NCBI GenBank assembly: GCA_900119285.1
Contig: FPIT01000006.1
Span: 117,433-181,432 of the forward strand
Length of the DNA stretch: 64,000 bases
Reading direction: 5' to 3'
From: Prevotellaceae bacterium HUN156
GTDB taxonomy: Bacteria; Bacteroidota; Bacteroidia; Bacteroidales; Bacteroidaceae
Shown here: in pieces, positions 43,052 to 52,373 of the stretch
Layout of the letters: each line of letters starts with the position of its first letter
Position numbering within the stretch: the stretch's first letter is position 1
Notes under the pieces: generated by a model
Told to the model about the DNA's origin: nothing
The model's input: only the letters and a program-made list of their open reading frames with translations
Databases searched by the model: none
Position numbers and translations under genes: made by a program

Positions 43052-44470
43052 TTAGTCACTACCATCTTCCAGCGGATCACCTTGTACATCGATATTACCA
43101 CCTTCCTCCCAGCCTTCAAGACCGACATTCATCTCTAATGGCCGTAAGCCATACACACCTATATTTATATTATAGATTAGACCACCCAAGAACTGGTATT
43201 CGCCAGTCTGTGGATTCATACTCTCTTCAAGTTTAGGAGCTGTAATAGTATAGATGGCACTAATCTCGTTAGAGTTTCGTTCTCCTGTCACAGGATTAAT
43301 GCCGCTCAGCTCTTGGGTATAGACAATATGTAATTTATATTCTGTATCAGGAGCTAACAACAAATCATCACCAATAACAGTGCCACCATTCTCCATCCAA
43401 TTCTGCGAATCCATACCAGGTTCCCAGTTTACAATGTTGTTCTTTGGTGTCAATGGCACATAAGGAGAAGATGGATCTCCATCAGGATTGCGTTCACCCA
43501 ATGCAATATCTATACGATCATCATCGAATGAAGAGAAACCAATATCCTTAGAATCTGCACTGGCTACCACAAGATTTCCTGCATGACGACTACTCAAAGT
43601 GATTCGTTCAATCTGCACCTTATTGGCTGAAGGATCTGCAGGATAGCAAACAAAACGGATACGAGGCAACAAGTGATTAATTGTCACGATTGGATCAATA
43701 CCATGATCGGCAGCATAGCGACTGTAGTTTCCTATATTCAGAATATAGTTACGCTCATCTGCAGACAATTTATCCACCGCATCAGGATAGCTTTCATAAA
43801 GCACTTGCGGAGTAAGTCTTGGCGAAGAGCCTACCATAAAGTCACGAGCGCCATCTATCTCGACATCATAAGATATCTTATCTGTCTCACGATGCGTATT
43901 CTCTGCTGTTGGAACAAAGTCATCAATATGATAGACAAAGAAGTTATATCCCTTATCAGCATGACGACTATAATAATATAAGGTACTATCAGCTCTTTGG
44001 CTAATACGCTTCATGTGCAACTTAATATCACCTTCAGGATCCAGTTTGGCCACCATACCAACTAACGGAGTAACACCATCAACCAGACAGTCACCATGAC
44101 TATCACTCTCATCACCCGAACGCTTAGTGAAGTCTGGCGTTACGGCATCCTTACCTATTTCATCACGATGGTCACGGAATGCGAAGATATGGAATATAGC
44201 TTGATTATAGTGTTTCGTAGCATAGTCATCAGTACCATCAGGCACAGTAAACGGACCAGTACCACGAGTAGCCTGAGAGATACTGAAGCTATTGGCACCA
44301 ATCAGCACATTGACGGGTACCTTACCATTAGCATTCATGCTGCTCTCATCATTGACAAGGTCTTCCGACATATGAGGGTCGTATTCTATGCCAGGATACG
44401 ATTCACTGGAGCAAGCTACCAAGCTCGCTACAGCTATCATCACCACTATGTACTTTACTATATATCTCAT
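43052..44470 (-). CDS. Fimbrillin family lipoprotein
   Basis: 472 residues. Lipobox SLVAC (Cys20), then SISQATRGTGPF (Arg69) as a possible proteolytic maturation site. Contains the family pattern INHLLPRIRFVCYPAD and a C-terminus GLEGWEEGGNIDVQGD resembling that of the 614-residue paralogue. First fimbrillin after the DUF5119 protein; the gap to the next gene (76 bp) holds no hairpin. Confidence 0.83.
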   Translation of the reverse strand: MRYIVKYIVVMIAVASLVACSSESYPGIEYDPHMSEDLVNDESSMNANGKVPVNVLIGANSFSISQATRGTGPFTVPDGTDDYATKHYNQAIFHIFAFRDHRDEIGKDAVTPDFTKRSGDESDSHGDCLVDGVTPLVGMVAKLDPEGDIKLHMKRISQRADSTLYYYSRHADKGYNFFVYHIDDFVPTAENTHRETDKISYDVEIDGARDFMVGSSPRLTPQVLYESYPDAVDKLSADERNYILNIGNYSRYAADHGIDPIVTINHLLPRIRFVCYPADPSANKVQIERITLSSRHAGNLVVASADSKDIGFSSFDDDRIDIALGERNPDGDPSSPYVPLTPKNNIVNWEPGMDSQNWMENGGTVIGDDLLLAPDTEYKLHIVYTQELSGINPVTGERNSNEISAIYTITAPKLEESMNPQTGEYQFLGGLIYNINIGVYGLRPLEMNVGLEGWEEGGNIDVQGDPLEDGSD

Positions 44471-44502
44471 TTCCTTTTAATTTTCCTCTCTTGATGGACG
44501 AC

Positions 44503-45864
44503 TCACAACTCAAGCGGTTCCCCATTTACGTCAGTACTAACATCAGTACAGAATGTCCAGTCATTGATACCGCCTTGCGAGGAGGTTCCTTGAATGGCGT
44601 TTGGTGTGACCACTGCCGTTGTCTCTATCTCAAGAACGGCATGATCAACGCGCTTCGTCGCGTATTGATAGTCATCACTATATTCTATCAAATCGGCATC
44701 CACCAATGTTTGATAGAGATTCAAGCGCCCTTGCACACGACGAGTTGGACCTTTTTGCACCACACCAGCATCATTCATTTGTTCTGTATGACTATAAATA
44801 GCAATCTGCATGATACCAGGCCCAGACACATTAGCAGGATGCTCACTATGCAGGATGCTCAGAACATTGATATTACCATGCACACGTAGTTCCTCATTAG
44901 TAGTTGTATCGTCTATCTTATTTCCATTTGTATCTTCCAGCGTGGTACGGAACAGCATCTTCCGGGTCTTTGCCAGATAAAGGTGACCATCAAATACACT
45001 CACTCTACTCGGGATACCTGATATCTCAGCTATCACAGAGTCAACGACAAACGGAGTTTCATCTGTCATCTTCTTAATATTAAAATAGATATCCAGATTC
45101 TGCGTCAACATCTTGGGCTGGAACTGAATGTTCATATCAGCATTCTGTCCAATCTCTAACAGTTCCTTGCGATCTATATAGATAGCAGGGCACTCCGTAC
45201 GGATATACTTGAATCCCTGATTATAGTCTTGGTAGTTCTTACCCGGAACATACAGTTTCTCATCGTCCAACTCCAGAACTTTATACTCCAATCCTATCTC
45301 TGTATATTGCAAGCCCGTACCTGCTGCATTCAGATACTCAACGACATTGCGATAATACACATTCGAGGTATCTGTCTCCATCGTGAAGAAGTTATAGGTA
45401 CCTGCTGGCAACGTGAAGTGATCAACCACAATCTCTTCTGAAGTTGTTGGATCCGTTTCTTCTTCCTCACCCTTATTATTATTATTGGGATCCTCGCCAC
45501 CATTATTCGGCTTTTCCGGATCTACTACCACGCCAATGACTGATGGATCTGGTTCTGGCTTGGGCTCTGGGTCCACAGCATCGGGATCTACCCACTCTGT
45601 TACATTAGAGGGAGCATTGTAGAAATAATGTCCACGCAGATTCTCGGTAGACACTATCATACCGAATTTACGATGATTCACCACACGCACAGCCATGATA
45701 GTCATTGAGTCTGGCGGCGTTGTACCGTCTGGCCATTCATAATTGATACGCACATTACTTTGATGAGCAGCATGAGCACCGTCTTCACAGAGGCTGGCTT
45801 CTGTACAACTACATACAAGCATCAAGCACACAACAGCAGAAAGTAGTATCCATTTATTCCTCAT
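44503..45864 (-). CDS. DUF5119 / FimB-Mfa2-like anchor lipoprotein
   Basis: 453 residues. Lipobox MLVCSC (Cys18 or Cys20). NVRINYEWPDGTTPPDSMTI near the N-terminus fits the DUF5119 family, which accompanies fimbrillins in Bacteroidota. An acidic, Pro- and Asn-rich stretch (about 95-140, DPEPKPEPDPS) is an unusual flexible insert. Expected role: cell-surface anchor or assembly initiator. The start overlaps the upstream DUF3575 gene by 11 bp. Confidence 0.75.
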   Translation of the reverse strand: MRNKWILLSAVVCLMLVCSCTEASLCEDGAHAAHQSNVRINYEWPDGTTPPDSMTIMAVRVVNHRKFGMIVSTENLRGHYFYNAPSNVTEWVDPDAVDPEPKPEPDPSVIGVVVDPEKPNNGGEDPNNNNKGEEEETDPTTSEEIVVDHFTLPAGTYNFFTMETDTSNVYYRNVVEYLNAAGTGLQYTEIGLEYKVLELDDEKLYVPGKNYQDYNQGFKYIRTECPAIYIDRKELLEIGQNADMNIQFQPKMLTQNLDIYFNIKKMTDETPFVVDSVIAEISGIPSRVSVFDGHLYLAKTRKMLFRTTLEDTNGNKIDDTTTNEELRVHGNINVLSILHSEHPANVSGPGIMQIAIYSHTEQMNDAGVVQKGPTRRVQGRLNLYQTLVDADLIEYSDDYQYATKRVDHAVLEIETTAVVTPNAIQGTSSQGGINDWTFCTDVSTDVNGEPLEL

Positions 45865-47002
45865 GGCCTTCCTCCTTTCTTTTGGGCTCTACAGCCGCTG
45901 CAGAATCCTTTTTAGATGCTTTAGCCTTCTTGACCTTCTTTTCTTTCTTTGCCTTTTCTGAAGACTTCTCTGACTTTGCTGACTGCATCTGTTGTATAGA
46001 CATCAGATGATTGGCTTTGTCAACTCGGGCAATAGAATCATAGACGTGCCAGAACTTACGAAGTATCATATTGTAGTCATGCTCGTAGTTCTTCACACTA
46101 TCACGATAGTTATAGCGTCTGTCGCGAATATCATCCTTCTTTGCATTATAGTCTAAGTCAACATCACGACGATAGCGGTATTTTGCCAATACAGGAACGT
46201 GGCCTAAGCGATAGACCAGACCAACACGAAGCTCATTCACCATCGGCAATATTGCAGCAGGCTTCTTCTCCACCAATGGATAACAGTCGTTTTCTATATC
46301 ATGTGTATAGACTTCATCCTTGTAGTACATCACACCTCCGCTGACACCAAATTCCAAATCGATAGAGTTACCGTTTTGGAAAGCAAACATCGGACGCACG
46401 AATCCATAGGTTACACCACCCATAAAAGCAGTTCCCTGGTGTCCGTTTGTGCCAAAGAGTATAGAATACTTATTATAGGAAGCAAAAAGGCCGCGATACC
46501 ATGTAATAGCCTTATGCTTTACTTTTGAACGACGGATAGAGAATATCTTATCGTAGAAATGTTTATGAGGCTGATCCTTATAACGGGCATTCTCACGTTT
46601 ATCTATCTGGCGGGCACGCCAATATTGACGACCTTCAATGCGTGCCTCAAAGAGGTTATAAACCATTGAGGGATGATAAGTGTGACTGGTTTGCCAGTTA
46701 TAGCGCAGATTAATTCCTACAGTCCACCTGTTCCAGTTAGTATTACGGATATCAAATTCGGCTCCGATATTAGGAATCAGCATAGCCCAATCCACCAAAT
46801 TAGTGCGCAAGGCAAAACGGTCGAGCATCGACAGTGTATCAACACCGGATGTCTCGACTGGGACCATCTGATTGACAGGAGCAAATGTTTTTCTTGTCTT
46901 AGGTTTGTTAGTAGTCCCTCGGTTTTGATTTTGTGCCTCCAGTACCATTGTCAAAGCGGACAGCAACACAACTAGAAGGTATTTTAATCTACCTTTACGC
47001 AT
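45854..47002 (-). CDS. DUF3575 outer-membrane protein, long, first gene of the pilus-like operon
   Basis: 382 residues with a signal peptide (to about LEAQ). RTNLVDWAMLIPNIGAEFDI and WTVGINLRYNWQTSH match the DUF3575 start that I associate with fimbrial loci. The barrel is followed by a highly basic tail (KSEKSSEKAKKEKKVKKAKA...) that is unusual for an outer-membrane protein and may contact peptidoglycan or RNA-like polyanions. Possibly the pilus usher-like component; not proven. Confidence 0.75.
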   Translation of the reverse strand: MRKGRLKYLLVVLLSALTMVLEAQNQNRGTTNKPKTRKTFAPVNQMVPVETSGVDTLSMLDRFALRTNLVDWAMLIPNIGAEFDIRNTNWNRWTVGINLRYNWQTSHTYHPSMVYNLFEARIEGRQYWRARQIDKRENARYKDQPHKHFYDKIFSIRRSKVKHKAITWYRGLFASYNKYSILFGTNGHQGTAFMGGVTYGFVRPMFAFQNGNSIDLEFGVSGGVMYYKDEVYTHDIENDCYPLVEKKPAAILPMVNELRVGLVYRLGHVPVLAKYRYRRDVDLDYNAKKDDIRDRRYNYRDSVKNYEHDYNMILRKFWHVYDSIARVDKANHLMSIQQMQSAKSEKSSEKAKKEKKVKKAKASKKDSAAAVEPKRKEEGHEE

Positions 47003-47034
47003 TAATAATTTGTTTTCAATACTTGAATTGCGGA

Positions 47035-47042
47035 CAAAATTA
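47035..47042 (-). promoter_or_regulatory. -7 box of the pilus-like operon
   Basis: Minus-strand TAATTTTG (plus CAAAATTA) fits TAnnTTTG, 32 nt before the ATG at 47002. There is no TTTG at -33, so an activator or an upstream site such as the 22-bp array at 47326-47413 may matter. Confidence 0.5.
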
Positions 47043-47325
47043 ATGTTTTTTTGCTCTTATTGACGTACATTTGTGTTATTATATGTTAAATACTTGCAAT
47101 TTTAACAATTTAGGCAACATTTCACAATCTTTGCAATTACACTTATTTAACGATTAGAATCACTTCAAATGCCCATTCATACACAAAAAGGAGAGATTTG
47201 CAGATAGATTTCAAGAGAAAATAGACAGTCCTCTTTCGCCACTTACAAAGCATTTCGTTAAAATAAAGGTAAAAATACTTGATTATATCACGATAAAAGA
47301 ACGAGTATATAATAGGTTTTCAATG

Positions 47326-47413
47326 AGTACGGAAGCTGAAATACTGCAGTACGGAAGCTAAAGTACTCGAGTACGGAGCCTAAAATACTGCAGTACGGAG
47401 GCTCCGTACTGAG
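47326..47413. repeat. 22-bp direct repeat, four copies, with spaced palindromes
   Basis: Units start at 47326, 47348, 47370 and 47392 (AGTACGGAAGCT type). At unit junctions lie perfect 10-bp palindromes: TACTGCAGTA (47342), TACTCGAGTA (47364), TACTGCAGTA (47386); the last unit is GTACGGAG-g-CTCCGTAC. It is in the 508-bp gap between the pilus-like operon and the MFS gene, about 320 bp upstream of the operon. The rest of the gap (47043-47325, 47414-47510) is AT-rich with no gene seen. Confidence 0.85.
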
Positions 47414-47510
47414 GGCGTACTGGAATTATAGGATTTACAACTAAAGAAGAGAGGATGCGCCACAACACATCCTCTCACTTATTTCTCCAATATAAAATTG
47501 CGTAGAACGC

Positions 47511-48965
47511 TTATTCTACAACAACTGGCATGTATTTTGGTACAAGAATCTTCATGATACACCATCCGATAAGGTAGGCAACAGCACAATAGCAGAACAC
47601 TATCATATAGCCTGCGGTCTTACCTGTCTCACCAAAGAAGGTGAATGCCTGACCTTGTGCTTCAGCATAATCGAACAACACACCAGAGCCTTTGTTGATA
47701 GCAAAGCTGCACAATCCGCCAAACATGGTTCCGATACCTGTGATAGTAGCTACTGCTGATTTGGGGAACATATCGCCAATGGTAGAGTAAAGATTAGCCG
47801 ACCATGACTGATGGCCTGCGCCAGCTATGCCAATGATAATGGCTGGAATCCAGGGAGAGATACCTGAAAGTGGCTGTGCAAACATGGCGAAGATGGGGAA
47901 GAAGGCAAATATCAACATGGCGCGCATACGACCAGCATAGGGATTCATTCCGCGCTTCTCGACAAACAGTTTGGGCAGATAGCCACCATAGATTGATACC
48001 ACCGTAACAATAAGATAGAGCACAAAGATGAGCATCTTACCAGTCATCGTGGTAACAGGATAACCTAAAGAGTTGAAATAGTCAGGAGCCCAGAACAGGA
48101 AGAACCACCACACACCATCGGTGAATAGTTTTCCTACAATGAAGGCCCATGTCTGACGATACTTAAAACAGTCTATGATTGACAGTTTCACACCATCGTC
48201 TTCTGACTCATCCTCGGCAGGCTGCGGAGTGGTATCTTCATCAGACTCGATATACAGTAACTCTGAGGCATTGACAAACTTACTCTTAGATGGTTTGGTA
48301 TAGACAAACAGCCACAATCCTGCCCAAGCAAAGCCAAGGGCACCAATGATAATAAATGCCATCTCCCATCCATACGCATCAGCAAGTGCAGGAATACTCA
48401 GGGGTGCTACCAAGGCACCGATAGAGGCACCAGCATTGAAAATGGAGGTTGCAAAGGCACGGTCTTTCTTGGGGAAATATTCCGCAGTAACCTTGATAGC
48501 TGCTGGGAAGTTGCCTGATTCACCCATAGCCAATATCATTCGACAACCAATAAATAGCCAAACACTTACCGTCAGTCCGAAGAGTCCCATCTGCGATGCT
48601 TTATCCATCGTCTTCAAAACCGCCATGCCGTCAACGCCTTCAATCCAGCATGTAGCAATACCGCATGCTGCATGCATACAAGCACCAATGCTCCACAGGA
48701 TAATAGCAAAGATGTATCCCTTCTTAGTACCCATCCAGTCGATGAATTTACCAGCGAATAGAGAGATGGCTGCATAGAAGAGAGAGAAAACGGCTGTTAT
48801 GGTACCGTAGTCATCGTTATCCCAATGGAAGTCTATCGAGATATAGTTAGTGTTTAACAACGACAGGACCTGACGGTCCATGTAGTTAATGGTTGTAGCA
48901 AGGAATAGTAGACTACAAATAACCCAACGGAAGTTGGACATCTTAGATGTTTGAATAGCGTTCAT
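47511..48965 (-). CDS. MFS transporter, hexuronate/anion-cation symporter type
   Basis: 484 residues, 12 predicted spans. The N-terminal WVICSLLFLATTINYMDRQV is the signature of the ACS family (ExuT and relatives), and GKFIDWMGTKKG is the loop 2-3 MFS motif. A cytoplasmic acidic loop (about 245-275) separates the halves. Hexuronate uptake is likely but the substrate is inferred. It follows murF-alr by 32 bp, probably by operon read-through. Confidence 0.8.
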   Translation of the reverse strand: MNAIQTSKMSNFRWVICSLLFLATTINYMDRQVLSLLNTNYISIDFHWDNDDYGTITAVFSLFYAAISLFAGKFIDWMGTKKGYIFAIILWSIGACMHAACGIATCWIEGVDGMAVLKTMDKASQMGLFGLTVSVWLFIGCRMILAMGESGNFPAAIKVTAEYFPKKDRAFATSIFNAGASIGALVAPLSIPALADAYGWEMAFIIIGALGFAWAGLWLFVYTKPSKSKFVNASELLYIESDEDTTPQPAEDESEDDGVKLSIIDCFKYRQTWAFIVGKLFTDGVWWFFLFWAPDYFNSLGYPVTTMTGKMLIFVLYLIVTVVSIYGGYLPKLFVEKRGMNPYAGRMRAMLIFAFFPIFAMFAQPLSGISPWIPAIIIGIAGAGHQSWSANLYSTIGDMFPKSAVATITGIGTMFGGLCSFAINKGSGVLFDYAEAQGQAFTFFGETGKTAGYMIVFCYCAVAYLIGWCIMKILVPKYMPVVVE

Positions 48966-48997
48966 TTTTTAGTTTTTATTATCTATAAGGAATTAAA

Positions 48998-51481
48998 TTA
49001 GTCTTGGAAATATACCTTCTTCACGCGATTGCTTACACTTGTCAATACCTCATAAGGGATGGTATCAAGAACATCAGACAATACGGTAGCAGGCAGATGC
49101 TCACCGAAGATTTCTACCATATCACCCTCCTTACAAGGTATATCCGTCACGTCAATCATAGCGACATCCATACAGATGTTGCCAACGTACGGAGCCTTCT
49201 GACCATTAACCAGACAATAGCATGCGCCACGTCCCAGATGACGATTCAAGCCATCAGCATAACCAATAGGAATAGCGGCTATCACACTATCACGCGTCAG
49301 TATGCCCTTGCGGCTATAACCCACTGTATCTTCTTTCGGCACATGGCGCAATTGCAGTATGGTAGTTTTAAGAGTAGATACGGGATGCAGAGGTGCAGAG
49401 CCAGATGTACGAGGATCATAGCCATAGAGTCCAAGTCCTAAGCGGCACATATCCATCTGACGCTCGGGGAAGTGCTCGATAGCCGCACTATTATCCATGT
49501 GGCGCAGTATCTTGTGATTAAAGGCTGCCTGCAACTGGCGACTGGCCTTGTCAAACTTCTCAAACTGCATAGACGAGAAGTTATCAAAATCGTCACTATC
49601 GCTTCCTACGAAGTGTGAGAATACAGAACGAGGGATAATGGCTTGTTGACCTTTCAGTCGACGAATAACCTCTTCCATATCATGTTCAGGATCGAAGCCT
49701 AAACGATGCATGCCTGTATCCAACTTAATATGCACAGGCCAACCTGTGATACCCTGCTGCTCTGCCGCACGGATAAGAGCATCCATCAAACGGAACGAAT
49801 ATACCTCTGGTTCAAGGTCGTAGTCGAACATCGTCTTAAATGCCGTCATCTCGGGATTCATAATCATGATATTCTGCGTAATACCATGACGACGCAGCGT
49901 AGCACCTTCGTCAGCAACGGCAACAGCGAGATAATCTACACGATGGTCTTGCAATGTCTTTGCCACCTCAACAGCTCCAGCACCATAGGCATCAGCCTTT
50001 ACCATACATACCAGCTTGGTTTCTGGTTTCAAGAAAGAGCGGTAGTAATTCAGATTATCTACTACGGCATTCAAGTTAACCTCCAAAATGGTTTCATGCA
50101 CTTTCTGCTCCAACTGTTCCGAGATTCTATCAAATCCGAAAGCACGGGCGCCCTTAATCAGGACCACCTCGTCGTGCAACGAACGGAAGGCATCACTTGC
50201 CAAGAAATCATCGGTAGTAGCGAAGAATAAGGATTTCTCAACATTGAATGCTGAGCGCTGAGCTGTAACACGCGGACCAATGCCTATCAGTTGGTTAACA
50301 CCACGCTTTACACATAGGTCGTTAACCTCACGATAGAGGTCTGCATCTGTTCTGCCACTCTGGGCGATGTCACTAAGAATGAGCGTACTCTTACCCTGAC
50401 TACGACGTTGCATGAAATCGAGGGCGATATCCAGTGAATTGATATCACTGTTATACGAGTCATTAATCAACAGGCAACCATGCTGGCCTTCCTTCACTTC
50501 CAGGCGCATGGCAACTGGTTCCAGCTGAGCCATACGTTCTGCCAACTGTTCTGGAGTAACACCCAGATAGAGGGCAACGGCAGCGCATGCGAATGAACAC
50601 TGCAAAGAAGCCTCATCAAAGAAAGGCAACTGATACTTGGCTCGCGTACCTTTATATATATATGATACGACCGATGAAGATGGCACGGCACTATCGGTAG
50701 CCACCTTTTCTATATAAAGAGGAGCAGAGATATTCTCACGACTCCATCCAATCTTCTCGCCTTTATATCCGCTGCGACGAATGCAACGACTCACTGTATC
50801 ATCATCGCTATTATAAGCTATTACCTTAGCACCACGGAACAACTGTAGCTTCTCCATGCATTTCTCTTCCATTGAGCGGAAGTTCTCCTGATGGGCAGCA
50901 CCCAGTGAAGTCAGCACACCAATAGTAGGCTGAATGATATCACAAAGTGATGCCATCTCGTCGGGTTGACTGATTCCTGCCTCGAAAAGTCCCACCTCGG
51001 TCTGCTCATTAAGCAGCCAGACAGAAAGAGGTACACCAATCTGCGAATTATAGCTCTTTGGCGAACGAGTCACTGTCATTGAGGGCGACAACAATTGGTT
51101 GAGCCACTCCTTGACCATGGTTTTACCATTAGAACCTGTAATTCCCACAATAGGACAGTTGAACTCATCACGATGACGCTCTGCCAAACGCTGCAGGGCT
51201 TCTAAAGGAGAAGGGACAACAAGAAAGTTACAAGCCCCCTCCAACTTTTCCCAAAGGGGAGCAGCATCGGCAGAGACCACAAAGTTGCGAACACCACGGC
51301 GATAGAGATCAGCAATATAGCGATGACCATCATTACGTGAAGTCTTTAATGCGAAAAACAAAGTCTCTTCAGGGAAACAAAGGGAGCGGCTGTCTGTAAG
51401 TAACCAGCCAATGTTCGCATCAGCAGTTCCAATGCGACGCGCTCCAAGGAGCGTAGTAATTTTTTCTATTGTGTAATTCAT
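48998..51481 (-). CDS. MurF-alanine racemase fusion
   Basis: 827 residues. Residues 1-455 are MurF, which adds D-Ala-D-Ala to UDP-MurNAc-tripeptide (ATP loop GITGSNGKT, 113-121; NDSYNSDINS, 340-349). Residues 465-827 are alanine racemase, with PLP lysine Lys495 in VKADAYGAGA and the conserved DNSAAIEHFP and NICMDVAMIDVTD segments. The fusion couples D-Ala supply to its use and is known in Bacteroidota. The linker segment QRSAFNVEKS (408-417) is encoded by degenerate heptamers. The start overlaps GSCFA by 4 bp. Confidence 0.95.
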   Translation of the reverse strand: MNYTIEKITTLLGARRIGTADANIGWLLTDSRSLCFPEETLFFALKTSRNDGHRYIADLYRRGVRNFVVSADAAPLWEKLEGACNFLVVPSPLEALQRLAERHRDEFNCPIVGITGSNGKTMVKEWLNQLLSPSMTVTRSPKSYNSQIGVPLSVWLLNEQTEVGLFEAGISQPDEMASLCDIIQPTIGVLTSLGAAHQENFRSMEEKCMEKLQLFRGAKVIAYNSDDDTVSRCIRRSGYKGEKIGWSRENISAPLYIEKVATDSAVPSSSVVSYIYKGTRAKYQLPFFDEASLQCSFACAAVALYLGVTPEQLAERMAQLEPVAMRLEVKEGQHGCLLINDSYNSDINSLDIALDFMQRRSQGKSTLILSDIAQSGRTDADLYREVNDLCVKRGVNQLIGIGPRVTAQRSAFNVEKSLFFATTDDFLASDAFRSLHDEVVLIKGARAFGFDRISEQLEQKVHETILEVNLNAVVDNLNYYRSFLKPETKLVCMVKADAYGAGAVEVAKTLQDHRVDYLAVAVADEGATLRRHGITQNIMIMNPEMTAFKTMFDYDLEPEVYSFRLMDALIRAAEQQGITGWPVHIKLDTGMHRLGFDPEHDMEEVIRRLKGQQAIIPRSVFSHFVGSDSDDFDNFSSMQFEKFDKASRQLQAAFNHKILRHMDNSAAIEHFPERQMDMCRLGLGLYGYDPRTSGSAPLHPVSTLKTTILQLRHVPKEDTVGYSRKGILTRDSVIAAIPIGYADGLNRHLGRGACYCLVNGQKAPYVGNICMDVAMIDVTDIPCKEGDMVEIFGEHLPATVLSDVLDTIPYEVLTSVSNRVKKVYFQD

Positions 51482-52338
51482 CTTATTGAGTATTTTTGTC
51501 TAAACGCAGCCAAGAGTTCCTGCGTGTGTTTTTGGAACGCTTGGTATTCTGTAGAATCAGGATTAAAGGGTTTGTGTGCCAAGGCTTGCTTGATGGGGCG
51601 CCATTCATCAAGATACTGACGAGCTGCACCACTAAAGCAAGTATCGACTAAACGCTCCCAGATATAAGCAACAGCCTGATCTGAAGGATGTAGCATATCT
51701 GAAGCATAGAAGCGGTAGTCACGAAGTTCATCAAGGATTAGTTCGTAAGCAGGGAAATAAGATAGCCTAGAATTGTCTAGATTGTCTAGAGTATCTAGAG
51801 GTTCTAGAGATTCTAGTCTCATCAGCTTATCTACTGCCAATAGCAGGGTTGCCTTTGATAGTTGACTCTCATGATAGCCATATTTGCGATAACGAATAGG
51901 ACTTACCGTAAAGACAACCTGGATGTCAGGGCGATGCTTCTGCAAAAGCACCACAGCCTGACGAAGATAGTCTACACAGGTATCTACCGAGAGTACCTCT
52001 TCTTGGAATAGTTTTTGTGGACGCTTCTCACAGTTATCAACAATCTCACCAGTAGATTTGAGACGGTAGACGTGGTTTGTTCCTAAAGTCAGGAATACGA
52101 TACGAGGAATCCTTCCCTCCTCTTTTTCTATCTGTTGTGGAATCCAGCGTTCTATTGTATGAAGAATACTGGCAGGATTATACATCACACCATAGGGATT
52201 GACGGTGACAGGAAATGCCTCATCACTGAAGCGATGACCTATCGCATCTGCGAAACAAGAGCCGACAAAGAGGATTTCTTCACAAGGCTCTATCTGAAAA
52301 TGAGGTTTGTCAATATCTACTTGTGTACGAAACTCCAT
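51478..52338 (-). CDS. GSCFA domain protein
   Basis: 286 residues. The family-naming motif GSCFA is at 26-30 (LFVGSCFADAIGHRF), with LTLGTNHVYR and YASDMLHPSDQAVAYIW downstream; an SGNH-like hydrolase acting on envelope components is suspected for this family. A tripeptide repeat LES-LEP-LDT-LDN-LDN (175-189) is encoded by a 9-bp DNA repeat and seems to be an insertion before SYFPAYELILDELRDYRFY. Sits between yfhO and murF-alr. Confidence 0.85.
   Translation of the reverse strand: MEFRTQVDIDKPHFQIEPCEEILFVGSCFADAIGHRFSDEAFPVTVNPYGVMYNPASILHTIERWIPQQIEKEEGRIPRIVFLTLGTNHVYRLKSTGEIVDNCEKRPQKLFQEEVLSVDTCVDYLRQAVVLLQKHRPDIQVVFTVSPIRYRKYGYHESQLSKATLLLAVDKLMRLESLEPLDTLDNLDNSRLSYFPAYELILDELRDYRFYASDMLHPSDQAVAYIWERLVDTCFSGAARQYLDEWRPIKQALAHKPFNPDSTEYQAFQKHTQELLAAFRQKYSIR
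51777..51816 (-). repeat. Nonanucleotide repeat inside the GSCFA gene
   Basis: CTAG occurs at 51777, 51786, 51795, 51804 and 51813, exactly 9 bp apart, with another at 51767. On the minus strand the unit is CTAGANNNT. CTAG is normally a rare tetramer in bacterial DNA. Confidence 0.85.
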
Positions 52339-52373
52339 TATTTTCTTTTGCTAATAATAGCGATGGTTTAGCC

